Positions 34,605-44,369 of a DNA stretch of 64,000 nt are shown in pieces. The notes under the pieces were generated by a model. It saw only the letters and a list, made by a program, of their open reading frames with translations. It had not been told where the DNA came from and did no database searches. This stretch comes from Proteles cristata cristata (taxonomy: Eukaryota > Chordata > Mammalia > Carnivora > Hyaenidae): the NCBI GenBank assembly GCA_017311185.1, contig JAESUZ010002871.1, positions 3,130,907 to 3,194,906 of the forward strand, given 5' to 3'. The position numbers were made by a program, and so were the translations under genes. Each line of letters starts with the position of its first letter. The stretch's first letter is position 1.

Positions 34605-34824
34605 ATTTTTTTTTAATGTTTTATTTATTTCTAGGAGAGAGAGAGAAAGACACCGTGAGCAGGGGAGGGTCAGAGCGAGAGGGAGATACAGACTCTGAAA
34701 CAGGCTCCAGGCTCTGAGTTGGCAGTCAGCACAGAGCCCGACGCGGGGCTCGAACCCACGAACTACGAGATCATGACCTAAGCGAAAGTCGGACGCTCAA
34801 CCGACTAAGCCACCCAGGCGCCCC
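34605..34824 (-). mobile_element. Very young felid SINE, reverse
   Basis: Near-consensus copy that keeps many CpGs (CCCGACGCGGGGCTCGAACC, GGCGCCCC). The 15-bp TSD GGTTAACACTTTTTA (34590-34604) and GGTTAACGCTTTTTA (34825-34839) differ at one CpG position only. Pol III A/B-box region intact by eye. Confidence 0.96.
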
Positions 34825-34839
34825 GGTTAACGCTTTTTA

Positions 34840-35458
34840 AAAAACCATTTTAAACATAACTTTATACCTTATGACACATATATATGTATACACAATCATT
34901 TGTTCAGAGTTGAATTAGGTCATTGACTTCCATTAATGAGGAAGAAAAAAACTAAGAGGGTTCTAATTCATGGGTTTATGTGTTCTATAAATATCAAGAT
35001 GAAAATCTATTAAATTTGGCCAAATGACTATTATGACCATTATCATTAACCAAGAAGCATTGTATATGGTATAGTTCTAGATGTTACTAAAATGCAACGA
35101 TTCTCAGCTTACTGATCTATTTAATTCTTCAGAAATTGTAAAATACTCGTCCGAAAGGTATAAAATGTAATGAGGGGGATATTTAGGCACACCATGTATG
35201 GTTTGATATACAGAAATGTATAAGAACAATACATGAATTTGAAGAAGAGACTGAACTTTTGTGTCGCTAAATAAATGGGTCAAGTCAGAGAGGGAATTAT
35301 CATGGGAGTCGTATGGAGTTATTTAGAAAAATTATGTTGTATTTATTTTTATACCCTTAAAATATAGTGCTTAAGTCATGATAGGTACTTAGTAGCTATG
35401 ATGATAAATCAAGTCACTATGATACATAAAGAGATAAGTAAAACAAGTTTAAAGAATG
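34840..35458. other. Unique sequence
   Basis: Nothing recognisable. Confidence 0.4.
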
Positions 35459-35608
35459 AGCAATACTACTAGATATTTATCCAAAGGATACAAGAGCGCT
35501 GTTGCGAAGGGGCACGTGCACCCCAATATTTACAGCAGCGCTATCGACAATAGCTGAAGTATGGAAAGAACCCAAATGTCCATCAACAGATGAATGGATA
35601 AAGAAGAT

Positions 35609-35641
<33 letters not shown>

Positions 35642-36027
35642 AGTATCACTCGGTAATCAAATGAAATCTTGCCATTTGCAACAGTGTGGATGGAACTAGA
35701 ATGTATTATGTTATAATTGGTCAGAAAAATACAAATATCATAAGACTTCACTCATGTGGAACTTAATATACAAAACAGTTGACAAAAGGGAAGGGAAGCA
35801 AAAAATAATATAAAAACAGGGAGGGGGACAAAACATAAGAGTTTCTTTAATACAGAGAACAAACTGAGGATTGCTGGAGGGGTTATGGGTGAAGGGATGA
35901 GTTAAATGCACAAGGGCATTCAGGAAGACACTTGTTGAGATGAGACCTGGATTTTACAGGTAGTGGATGAAGTGCTGGATCCTACTCCTGAAATCATTTC
36001 TGCACTCTATGCTAACATGGATGTAAA
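35459..36027 (+). mobile_element. 5'-truncated L1, second carnivore 3'-UTR type
   Basis: ORF2 C-terminus (CTAGATATTTATCCAAAGGA, AGCAGCGCTATCGACAATAG, CATCAACAGATGAATGG) then 3' UTR (GGGGACAAAACATAAGAG, CTCCTGAAATCATTTCTGC). It ends in a TA-rich run at 36027-36049. The 3' UTR differs from the 'GGAAACCAACTTGACAATAA' type found elsewhere, so two L1 lineages are represented. Confidence 0.85.
35610..35639. repeat. (AC)n microsatellite inside L1 ORF2
   Basis: Fifteen AC units replace the usual short ATATATATA stretch of ORF2 at this position, so a microsatellite arose within the element after insertion. Confidence 0.93.
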
Positions 36028-36049
36028 TATATATATATTATATATATAA

Positions 36050-36672
36050 GATGAGTCCAACCTAGCTAGCTAGGTGGAAAAAGAAATTCTTAATTCATAC
36101 TCTGAATATGCTGTTCCAGAGCCTGAAACAAGCTGTATGTGGGGAGCGGTGTGTGAACATGAGTACAAGACACCCTCTTCACTTGACTCACCTCTTCACT
36201 TGACTCACCTAGAGTTTACATGGAAATATTGGCCTATAAGGCACACAGCATAGGTGAAACATAGGGAGCCTCAATTAAGGAGGGAAAGAGATTGGTGGAA
36301 ATATGATTGATCTACTCCAGAAAGATAGCTCCAGTAGCAATGAGGTTTTGGTGATGATGACAAAGAGAAAGGAGGCTGGCATGGATTGGGAAGTTACAGG
36401 AATTTCACACTGAGCAACAAATTAGGATCCTGAACAATAAGGATGGATAAAAGCCAGAACCAGGACAGTATTTTAAAAGGGAGGGTTGGTGAGTACGGTT
36501 AGGGTAACAGTCATGAATTAATATTCTGTAAACAGTGAATGACCCTAGAGAACTTGATGAATCTTGTGTATATTTATCGGATAATAGCACCAGATACACA
36601 AGAATTCTTATACCAAAAACTGGCAATTCCAACAAAGTCAACTCTATCATTACTAGTGTTACTAGTGCCACC
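36050..36672. other. Unique sequence with a 17-bp tandem duplication and a 14-bp palindrome
   Basis: CCTAGCTAGCTAGG at 36061-36074 is a perfect palindrome. CCTCTTCACTTGACTCA is repeated twice in tandem at about 36174-36207. No gene seen. Confidence 0.6.
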
Positions 36673-36681
36673 CCACTAATT

Positions 36682-36903
36682 ATTTTTATTTTATTTTATT
36701 TTTTTCTGAGAGGGAGTGAGAGAGACAGTGTGAGCAGGGGAGGGTCAGAGAGAGAGGGAGACACAGAATCTGAAACAAGCTCCAGGCTCTGAGCTGGCAG
36801 TCAGCACAGAGCCCGATGTGGGGCTCGAACCCATGAACCGTGAGGTCATGACCTGAGGCGAAGTCGGACGCTTAACTGACTGAGCCATCCAGGTGCCCCT
36901 ATT
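36682..36903 (-). mobile_element. Felid SINE, reverse
   Basis: TTTTATTTTTTTCTGAGAGGG, GAGCTGGCAGTCAGCACAGAG and GAGCCATCCAGGTGCCCC. TSD CCACTAATT at 36673-36681 and 36904-36912. Confidence 0.94.
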
Positions 36904-37389
36904 CCACTAATTTTGTGAACAAGCAATTTATTCATCTCTCTTGCAATTTGTTTCAAAGAGTAAAAATACTTAGGCACTTTGGTACCAATGCCCTGGAGAA
37001 GAAGTGGGAAGGCTGTAAAATGAAACAGAAGGTAACCAGGTAACAACAGAGCAGAATTCTCCAAGGCAATGGAGTATAGCACAGCTTGTTTCAAAAGATC
37101 AAATTCATAAAGCCACACATCAAAACAACTGTTAGAACAAGGCATTCTGAAAGCATCCCCGATATCACTGACATACTCAAAATATTCATAAACCAAACCA
37201 AACAAGGTTCAAGCACCCACATGTCCCTATCCATCTTTTGAAGTGTAAAACAGCCAAGGAAAATGTATTTTTTAAATAAGTGCACCTAATATGACTTTGT
37301 AAAGTAACTTTATGTCCTAAAATGCCAGTATTATGGGCAATAAATATAAAATCAAAGCAGTAGATATTCTTCCAAACATACTGAAACAC

Positions 37390-38134
37390 TGAGCAGTGGT
37401 CCCTTTTGGGTTTCAGAATATGTTCTCCAAAACTGTAACAGGGAAAAGAAAAAGGAAACAAAAACAAAAACAACTGGCTTTGAACTTCCTCCTGCTCCAC
37501 ATCCAACTTAAACTCATCTGGATTGGAACAATGGTCACCTGTAGTCTTTGCATGGAATGTGACGGCTTTCAAAATTCTTTTTATGATACTGTCAGCATGA
37601 AAACTCACATTCGTGCCCAAGTCTGCTCTTTTAATGGCATTATTTTTGAGCAGAGTTTTGAATAAAAGAATTATTATGCTCTCCATTTGTTTAAAAATGG
37701 GAAGTGTCCTTTATATGTTTATAACAGTCTAGCTGCTAGTTATTCAGCTCACACAGGTTCCTAAAGGCATCCAGTCAAGCAGCTTGGCAGGAAGAACCTT
37801 GGGGGGTTTAGGGAACTTAGTAAAAAGAAATATGAACCTGTAATCCTTGTGTACATGTTTACTGAAGGGCAAGCCATGTTCATGGTTGCAAGTGAAATGA
37901 ACAATCCTGCAAAACTAAAGCCCCTTGAAATTACTGTGATTCTGAGACCTAAGCACAGGCTACTTAATATGTGTGTTAAAGCATGTCTTCTGTGAAGCTT
38001 TTTATTCTAAGAATGGCTTTCCTGTACTTCTTATTGCAGAGTTCCTGGAAGAGGACTATCCCACTTTGGCAAAACTCCATGAAACTAATAACCTTGGGAA
38101 AATGTGCATAAAAATGCATTACTGCTTGAATTAA
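37390..38134 (+). pseudogene. Decayed coding remnant with C2H2-like spacing, family unknown
   Basis: A single plus-strand frame from about 37396 stays protein-like across two stops (TAA near 37666 and at 37762-37764) until TGA at 37993. It reads CSLCMECDGFQNSFYD, GKCPLYVYNSLAASYSAH, MFMVASEMNNPAKLKPLE and ITVILRPKHRLLNMCVK. A one-base frameshift near 37975 continues it: FYSKNGFPVLLIAEFLEEDY and PTLAKLHETNNLGK, to TAA at 38132. CxxC followed by a downstream H in two places suggests degenerate C2H2 zinc fingers. No poly(A) tail or TSD was found. Upstream sequence (37120-37390) may belong to it. Parent protein not identified; chance coding cannot be excluded. Confidence 0.4.
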
Positions 38135-38468
38135 AAAAAAATGCATTACTGCAGGCATTATATTCCAATACATAAGGTTCCCTACTTTCTTCATTTTTCA
38201 AGGGCTCACAGAACCATGTATTTTCAGAGGCCTAATCATGTTCATTTACTATGGATTTCTTAATAGCAAGCTAAATCTGTTGGTATTTTAAAAGATTAGT
38301 TTGAAAAAGTAGACCCCAGAGATGCTTGTCTCTGTAAGAGACAACTGGAATTATTTCAGCAATATAGTTTTGAGGTGATATGGTCTGCGTTATAATGGTG
38401 GTTAAAAATATAGGAACACTGGGAAAGATTATAGAAATGCTTTAAGAATCATTAAGAACTGACAAATT
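38135..38468. other. Unique sequence
   Basis: Contains the second copy of a 16-bp direct repeat (AAAAATGCATTACTGC, first copy near 38110, second near 38139). Nothing else recognised. Confidence 0.45.
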
Positions 38469-38699
38469 GGGGCGCTTGGGTGGCTTAGTCAGTTAAGATT
38501 CCGACTTCAGCTCAGGACATGATCTTGCAGTTTGTGAGTTCCAGTCCCTGTCAGGTTCTGTGCTGACAGCTCAGAGCCTGGAGCCTGTTTCAGATTCTGT
38601 GTCTCCCTCTCTCTGCCCTTCCCCTGCTCAGGCTTCTATCTGTCCTGCTCTCTCTCACTTTCTCTCAAAAGTAAATAAACATTAAAAAACAATAATAAG
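38469..38699 (+). mobile_element. Felid-type SINE
   Basis: GGGGCGCTTGGGTGGCTTAG head, GCTCAGAGCCTGGAGCCTG body, long CT-rich part and AAGTAAATAAACATTAAAAAAC tail, followed by a G10-type run (38700-38709). Confidence 0.92.
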
Positions 38700-38761
38700 G
38701 GGGGGGGGAGGAAAGCTATTTTGGGAGTATAGGACAGGTTATTTTTATATTTGCTAAATAT

Positions 38762-38955
38762 AAGGACCATCTGGGTGGCTCAGTTGGTTAAGCACCAGAC
38801 TCTTCGTTTCAGTTCAGGTCATGATCTCATGGTTCGTTAGAGCTCCCTGTTGGGCTCTGCACTGCCAGTGCTGAGCCTGCATGGAATTCTCTCTCTCTGC
38901 TCCTCCCCTACTTGCGTGTGTGCACATGCACAGTCTCGCTCTCAAAATATATTTC
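38762..38955 (+). mobile_element. Older carnivore SINE subfamily
   Basis: GGACCATCTGGGTGGCTCAG head, CTCTGCACTGCCAGTGCTGAGCC body, GTGTGTGCACATGCACAG in the CT-rich part and CTCAAAATATATTTC end. Confidence 0.88.
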
Positions 38956-38995
38956 TGAACCTGAGTTACAAATTCAGACAGGCAATAGCCAGTAT

Positions 38996-39110
38996 GGGAG
39001 CACCTTGTTGGCTCAGTCAGAAGAGCATGTGACTCTTGATTTCGGGGTTGGAAGTTCGAACCAATGTTGGGTAAAGAGATCCATCAATAAATAAACCAAT
39101 CAACTTAAAA
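38996..39110 (+). mobile_element. Short ancestral-type tRNA SINE
   Basis: GGGAGCACCTTGTTGGCTCAG, then the short body TGACTCTTGATTTCGGGGTTG, GTTCGAACC and GTTGGGTAAAGAGA, ending AATAAATAAACC. It lacks the long CT-rich body of the neighbours, matching the short tRNA-like form shared across carnivores. Confidence 0.8.
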
Positions 39111-39186
39111 AAAATAATTTGGCCTTTAGTGTGGAGGCCATGATGCAATGGATTTCATTGTTAACAGAGATGTTTTAAAATCCTCA

Positions 39187-39994
39187 CCCAGATAGCCAAC
39201 AGACACATGAAACGATGCTCAGCATCCCTCCTCATCAGGGAAATACAAATCAAAACCACACTGAGATACCACCTCACACCAGTCAGAGTGGCTAAAATGA
39301 GCAAATCAGAGAACTTGAGATGCTGGTGAGGATGCGGAGAAACGGGCACCCTCCTACACTGTTGGTGGGAATGCAAACTGGTGCAGCCCCTCTGGAAAAT
39401 GGTGTGGAGGTTCCTCAGGAAAATGACAACAGAACTCCCCTAGGACCCAGCAATAGCACTGCTAGGAATTTACCCAAGGGATACAGAAATGCTGAGGCAT
39501 AGGAGCACATGGACCCCAATGTTCATAGCAGCACTCTCAATAATAGCTAAAACATGGAAAGAGCCTAAGTGTCCATCAACAGACGAATGGATCAAGAAGA
39601 TGTGGTTTATCTATACGATGGAATACTACATGGCAATGAGAAAGAATGAAATCTGGCCATGTGTAGCAACATGGATGGACCTTGACGGTGTTATGCTGAG
39701 TGAAATAAGTCAGGCAGAGAAGGACAAATATCACATGTTTGCACGTATAGGAGGAATAGGAGGAACTTAACTGAGGAACAAGGGGGAGAAGAAAGGGGGA
39801 AATGGTAGGGGAAAGGGAGAGAGGCAAACCATGAGAGAGTCTTGAATGCTGAGAAACAAACTGAGGACTGATGGATGTGGGGGAGGAGGGGAGAGATGGG
39901 CATGGAGGAGGTCACTTGTGGGGATGAGCACTGGATGTTATATGGAAACCAATTTGACAATAAACTATTTGTAAAATAAATAAATAAATAAAAT
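39187..39994 (+). mobile_element. 5'-truncated carnivore L1 with clear TSD
   Basis: Begins in the 3' third of ORF2 (AGATAGCCAACAGACACATG; GGAAATACAAATCAAAACCAC) and runs through the G-rich 3' UTR to GGATGTTATATGGAAACC, AATTTGACAATAAACTATTT and an AAATAAATAAAT tail. The TSD TAAAATCCTCA is at 39176-39186 and 39994-40004. Relatively little diverged, so recent. Confidence 0.94.
39489..39770 (+). pseudogene. L1 ORF2 C-terminal remnant
   Basis: 93-codon frame: TWTPMFIAALSIIAKTW, KEPKCPSTDEWIKKMWF, MEYYMAMRKNEIWPCVATW, MLSEISQAEKDKYHMFA. This is the end of ORF2p, C-terminal of the RT and cysteine-rich regions; it has no enzymatic domain. The preceding 130 bases are also ORF2, in another frame because of small indels. 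Confidence 0.92.
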
Positions 39995-40017
39995 AAAATC
40001 CTCATTCTATGGTTGAC

Positions 40018-40648
40018 TGTTGTATGTTATGGGGAAAGTTATTTTGTAAAGACACAAGTCTAAAGCAGACTGACTCCATAACAGGCTTTAAGTTTCCCCT
40101 CTAAACTAGAAGGCCTAAGTTTCAGTTTCCCTGGAACTATCAGGCAGTTAAACATTGCCCAAGGCCGGAGAAACCGCCCACCACATCACTCCACCACACC
40201 ACCCTTGCAACATCCAATCAAGAAAGGCCAGCAACTATAGATAAAACTCTGTTACCTAATGTTAAAGTTAACCCATTCGGCACCAAACAAGACCCTAGGC
40301 TCACTCTGTAATTGGTTGAATTTAAAAGTACTCTAAATGTTGTAATTGGGTCTCGCCAAAAGTAACAAATACTCTAGACAATGTGTATGGTTAAACCCAC
40401 TGTCAATGATGTAGTATAATTATGATTGGATCACTGTTCCCATGCCACAATTTCTGTAACTCCCCGGTCACAAACCCCATAAAAACCCTACTCTGTCTTT
40501 GTTCAGGGCTCACAGCATGGATCCACTGCGCTGGTAAAGTCTGTGAGCCCAATTTCGAGCCCGTAATAAAGCCCTTTGCCTTTGCATGCGTGACTCGGTC
40601 TCCCTGGTGGTCTCTGGTCATTGAGGATACTGCGATCTGGGTATAACA
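40018..40648 (+). mobile_element. Solo LTR, gammaretrovirus-like (ERV class I)
   Basis: 631 bp running from TGTTGTATG to GTATAACA; the ends form an imperfect inverted repeat (TGTTGTA / TGTTATA). It has a TATA-like CATAAAAAC at 40478-40486 and a polyadenylation signal AATAAA at 40565-40570. GCCCTTTGCCTTTGCATGCG and CTCGGTCTCCCTGGTGGTCT follow, an R/U5 layout typical of class I LTRs. No gag, pol, env or primer-binding site flanks it, so the provirus was lost by LTR-LTR recombination (inference). Candidate TSD TTGAC at 40013-40017 and 40651-40655, with two extra bases (AT) on the 3' side. Retained CpGs suggest moderate age. Confidence 0.82.
40565..40570 (+). terminator. LTR polyadenylation signal AATAAA
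   Basis: Canonical hexamer within the solo LTR, about 80 bp before its 3' end, with a GT/T-rich element downstream (TGGTGGTCTCTGGTCATT). Confidence 0.7.
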
Positions 40649-40654
40649 ATTTGA

Positions 40655-40790
40655 CTTATTTGACTATCATTTTCATGATCTATAAAATAAATAGGTTAAT
40701 AAGACATCTACCCACCCTCATTGTTGGGGGAATAAAATTAGATGGTGTATAAAGAACAGAAAATTTATTAAGCATATGAAAATCTTCTCA
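40655..40790 (-). mobile_element. MIR fragment, reverse
   Basis: TTTTCATGATCTATAAAATAAATAGG, ACATCTACCCACCCTCATTGTTGGGGG and AATAAAATTAGATGGTGTATAAAG follow the reversed MIR core order. It starts just past the LTR. Confidence 0.55.
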
Positions 40791-41869
40791 TCTCCCCTTC
40801 CCCCCCTCCCCTCACTCTATAGCTGTGCCAAGGTATAGATGACCTAAACAAACTGTAGCTTGAGAAATACAGCACTCTTTCTGTTTATTTCAAAAAGTGT
40901 ATCAAGTTGAAGTGCATGCCCTTTAAACTATGCTATGAGGCTTTTCTCAAAATTCCATCATGTGATTACTATGGTTGTTTACACTTAGGTTTAAAGTTGA
41001 GTGAAGCCAGAAATTGCAGTAGAATGCTGATTTATTGGGTCTTACGAGGAGAGTCAGTACCTCAAAAAATCTTGAGAAAGGATTATAATATATATTTAAC
41101 TTCATCTCCATGTGAAAATTCTTCAAAGTTATTTATCCTTCATATTGCTTTTTCTGATGTGTGCAGAATGCATGTATCTCTCTTTCGATATATAATAAGC
41201 TCAGGCACTCTTATGAAATGACACTGCTCTGAGCTATTTTGCCTCTTACAATAGTTTAGTTATAACCTTGTTTTGTAAACACAAATTCATTCCAGTGTAA
41301 TTGACATATTAGGGAACAATTTGAGCATAATGTGAATTTCATGTTTGTTATACATGAGTTCAGTCCTGAGAAACACAAGGTGAATGCAGAAAACTCTCTT
41401 TGCTGAGCAAAGGCATGTAGGAATCCACTGTGCAAACGTAAACACATACTTCAAACATCTACCAATTCACTCAGTTTACTATTTGTGTGAGAAGGCGCAT
41501 CGTAGCAAATCTGCAGTTACAACCTTCCATTTGATTTCATATAACCCTTCTTCCACTTCTTCACAGTAACTCATAAGCTGAATCCTTCCAATGTCTGCTT
41601 CAAAAGCAAACTTAAGGTCTTTTTCAAGGTAAAGTGCATATTAAATAATTAATAAATATTTTAAAATTACATTAATGGGTGTATGTCTGTACTACCACTT
41701 TTATTAGTTCCCTATCCTTTTAAAATGTGTTCCTAACTATTGTTGAATATCGTGCCCTTTACAAAGCTTTCACATAAGGCTTGTGAATTTTACAGCACGA
41801 TTTTGCTTAGAGTGGTACTTTTTTATTAATGCATATGCCACAAAGCAGAATGGACTCTGTCCATGAACG
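40791..41869. other. Unique sequence, possible coding relics but none firm
   Basis: Plus frames at 40907-41221 and 41384-41569 are open, and words such as YLCEKAHRSKSAVTTFHL loosely recall a KRAB-type zinc finger, but the Cys/His spacing does not hold. Treated as unassigned. Confidence 0.3.
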
Positions 41870-42020
41870 TCTTGACTGGGTAACATGAACCTCTACAATA
41901 CTGTTTTTTTTCTGTGAAAGGGGAAAATTGTGGTTTCAGTCTCATAGGGCTGTTGAAAAATTAAAGAGAATAATGTGCATTGAGCGTTCAGCATACACCA
42001 TGGAGTTTCATAGTACTTAA
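41870..42020 (-). mobile_element. MIR, reverse
   Basis: CTGTGAAAGGGGAAAATTG, CTCATAGGGCTGTTGAAAAATTAAAG, ATAATGTGCATTGAGCGTTCAGCA match the reversed MIR core. Confidence 0.7.
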
Positions 42021-42024
42021 CACA

Positions 42025-42585
42025 TGTTTTGTATTATGGTAGACAGATGAGCAGGCCCTCAAATTCCCAGAATTTACAATAAATGGGAAAATGGATTTTG
42101 CAGATATAATTAAGATCTTGGGCCTTAAACTAGGTATAGTATCCTGTGTTACTCAGGTGAGTCCACTGTAACCACAAGAGTCCTTTAAAGCAGAAAACTT
42201 TCTTATTGGAGTCAGGGAGATGCAACAGGATGGAGAGAGATTCAAGAGAAGGACTGGGCACGTTGTTTGCAATTTGAAAATGGAGAAAGGAATTCAAAGT
42301 GGGACTTCAGCCTTTGAAGAGAGGCTCCAGACTGACAGCCAGGGAGAGAAAGGGAAGGTCTGCTTTGTAACTACAAGTAATTGGATTCTGCTGATAACCT
42401 GAATGAGGTTAGAAGCTGATTCTACCAAGCTAGCTGATACCTTGATTTTGGTCTTGTGAAACCTGAAGCAGAGAAACCAAACAACCCCACCCATCTTCTC
42501 ACCTATGGAGTTGTGGGATAATAGGTGTGCGATGTTTTCAAGTGCTAAGTTTGTGGTAATTATTATAACAATAGAAAACTAGTAT
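42025..42585 (+). mobile_element. MaLR/ERVL-type solo LTR (MLT1-like)
   Basis: TTATGGTAGACAGATGAGCAGGC, GGATTTTGCAGATATAATTAAG, GTCCACTGTAACCACAAGAG, TGATACCTTGATTTTGG, TAAGTTTGTGGTAATTATTA and AGAAAACTAGTA follow the order of MLT1-like LTRs. The 60-codon frame at 42220-42402 lies inside and is not a gene. Confidence 0.7.
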
Positions 42586-43099
42586 GGATATTATTATTTA
42601 TACCTTTCATTACAAGAAGAATAAGCTGTTATTGGGTAAGGGAGACTATTATTTAAACCAAACTATATTTACTAAATGGAAAGTTCTATGGGCTCAGCCC
42701 TTTTAAACTTTGGCTATGGACAAGGTATATGAACTTGGTTTCTTGTAAAAATATCAGGCATGTTAAAATATTTCATCAAGAGAACTAATGTTTCTGGACA
42801 TAAATTTTTTTTCTGTATATAAGAGATTCCTTTAAACTTGCTTTCAAACCCGAATGTAGTCATATTTCAAGTTTTTAAACTTAACAACTCAATCACCTGC
42901 TACTACCTTGAGGAGAAGCATGAAAGGAACAGAGAAAAAGCTCCAGAGAAATGAGCCTCAGAAAGAAGTAAAAGGCAGTGCAAATTGCATTTGCCCCCAT
43001 AATTAGTTTTAGGCCAGTATTTCCTTATGCTTCGCTAAAGTTTGTACACATCAAGTAAATCCTGAATCTTGCAGTTGGAAGAGGTGTAAGGCTATGTAA

Positions 43100-43585
43100 T
43101 AACGTCCTTTTGCTGCTGTAACAAATTACTTCACAATTCGTGTCTTAAAAACAATAGAAACTTACTATCTTGCAGTTCTGGAGGTCTGAAGCCTGGAATA
43201 GGCTCACTAGAGGTAAGTCAATGTGTCAGCAGAGCATAGGGTTTTTTTCCGGAGGCTCTAGGAGAGAATCTGTTTCTTCATCTTTTCCAGATTCTGGAGG
43301 CCACCAACATTCCTTGACTCCTAGCCCCTTTTCCATATTCAAAACCAGTAACGTGACGTTTTCAACTCTCTCTCTCTCTCTCTGACCTTTGCTTCTATCA
43401 TCCCTTTTATAAAGATCTTTGTGATTACATTGGTCCCACCTGGATAATCCAGGAGACAATCCCCATCTCCTGATCACTTATTATATTAGCAAAGTCCCCT
43501 TTGCCCTATAAAGCAGCATATTCAAAGGCTCTGGGATTAGAATACAGACGTCTTTGGAAAGCCATTATTCTTACCACAGCCTGGA
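43100..43585 (-). mobile_element. MaLR/ERVL-type solo LTR (MLT1-like), reverse
   Basis: CCTTTTGCTGCTGTAACAAATTAC, CTTGCAGTTCTGGAGGTCTGAAG, GGCTCTAGGAGAGAATC, ATTGGTCCCACCTGGATAATCC and GGCTCTGGGATTAGAATAC are the reverse order of the same LTR group. It lies about 515 bp from, and opposite to, the copy at 42025-42585. Confidence 0.75.
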
Positions 43586-43904
43586 ACAAATATATTCTTT
43601 ATATTTCTCATATTGTTATGGTAATAATAAATGTTTTACAAATATTAAATAGTTACAATCCTATTTCTGTTTTTAAATCGTGATTCCCTACAGACTTCCA
43701 TCTCCTGGAGTCTTTTTTACTTAATAAGTAGCTAGAACATTTTTTGTAAGACAAATAGCCTGGAAGAGAAAAATCGATTCCAGAAGAAGACCATATTAGT
43801 AAAGGAGAAAAAAAGCAAAACAAGGTATGTTTCTGAATTTCTCCAATATAATATAATGAGCACACACACACCTATCTTTATTTTATTTCCATCAATCAAT
43901 TTAT

Positions 43905-43932
43905 TTATATATCTATATATATAGATATATAA
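43905..43932. repeat. 28-bp perfect AT palindrome
   Basis: Bases 43905-43932 equal their reverse complement, with the single C/G pair at 43913/43924; prone to cruciform extrusion. Confidence 0.85.
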
Positions 43933-44042
43933 CTAAATGATTTTTGGTCATTCCCTTGGTATCCTACTTCAGTATCTAAATGTATAAATATATCCTTATT
44001 TTTTTTTTACAACAGCCTAAATAAAGTATGGTGAGCTTATTT

Positions 44043-44255
44043 CATATCTTTTTAAGTTTATTTATTTATTTTTGAGAGAGAGAGAACAGGTAGGAGCAGA
44101 AACAGAGAGAGAGAGAAGGAGAGAGCAAATCCTAAGCAGGCTCCACACTGCCAGCACAGAGCTGAACATGGGACTCCATCTCAGGAACCATGAGGTCATG
44201 ACCTGAGCTGAAATCAAGAGTAGGACACTTAACGGATGAATCCACTCAGGTGCCC
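44043..44255 (-). mobile_element. SINE, reverse
   Basis: TTTATTTATTTATTTTTGAGAG to ATCCACTCAGGTGCCCC. TSD CTTATTT at 44036-44042 and 44256-44262. Confidence 0.91.
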
Positions 44256-44369
44256 CTTATTTAGTATTATTGAGCACATTTTAGACATCAAAAGCCTGGT
44301 AGCATTCCATAAACTAAAACAAATATAATAAATTATCCATATATTATCTAAGCCCAATGTTCCAATTTA

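Noticed and set aside
37186..37686. 166-codon minus-strand frame (longest in the window)
   Set aside because: The plus-strand frame through the same bases joins protein-like sequence on both sides, so the minus frame is probably its shadow; not fully excluded.
40907..41569. Possible KRAB zinc-finger relic (CEKAHRSKSAVTTFHL)
   Set aside because: Cys and His spacing does not fit C2H2 fingers in any frame and no linker (TGEKP-like) is visible.
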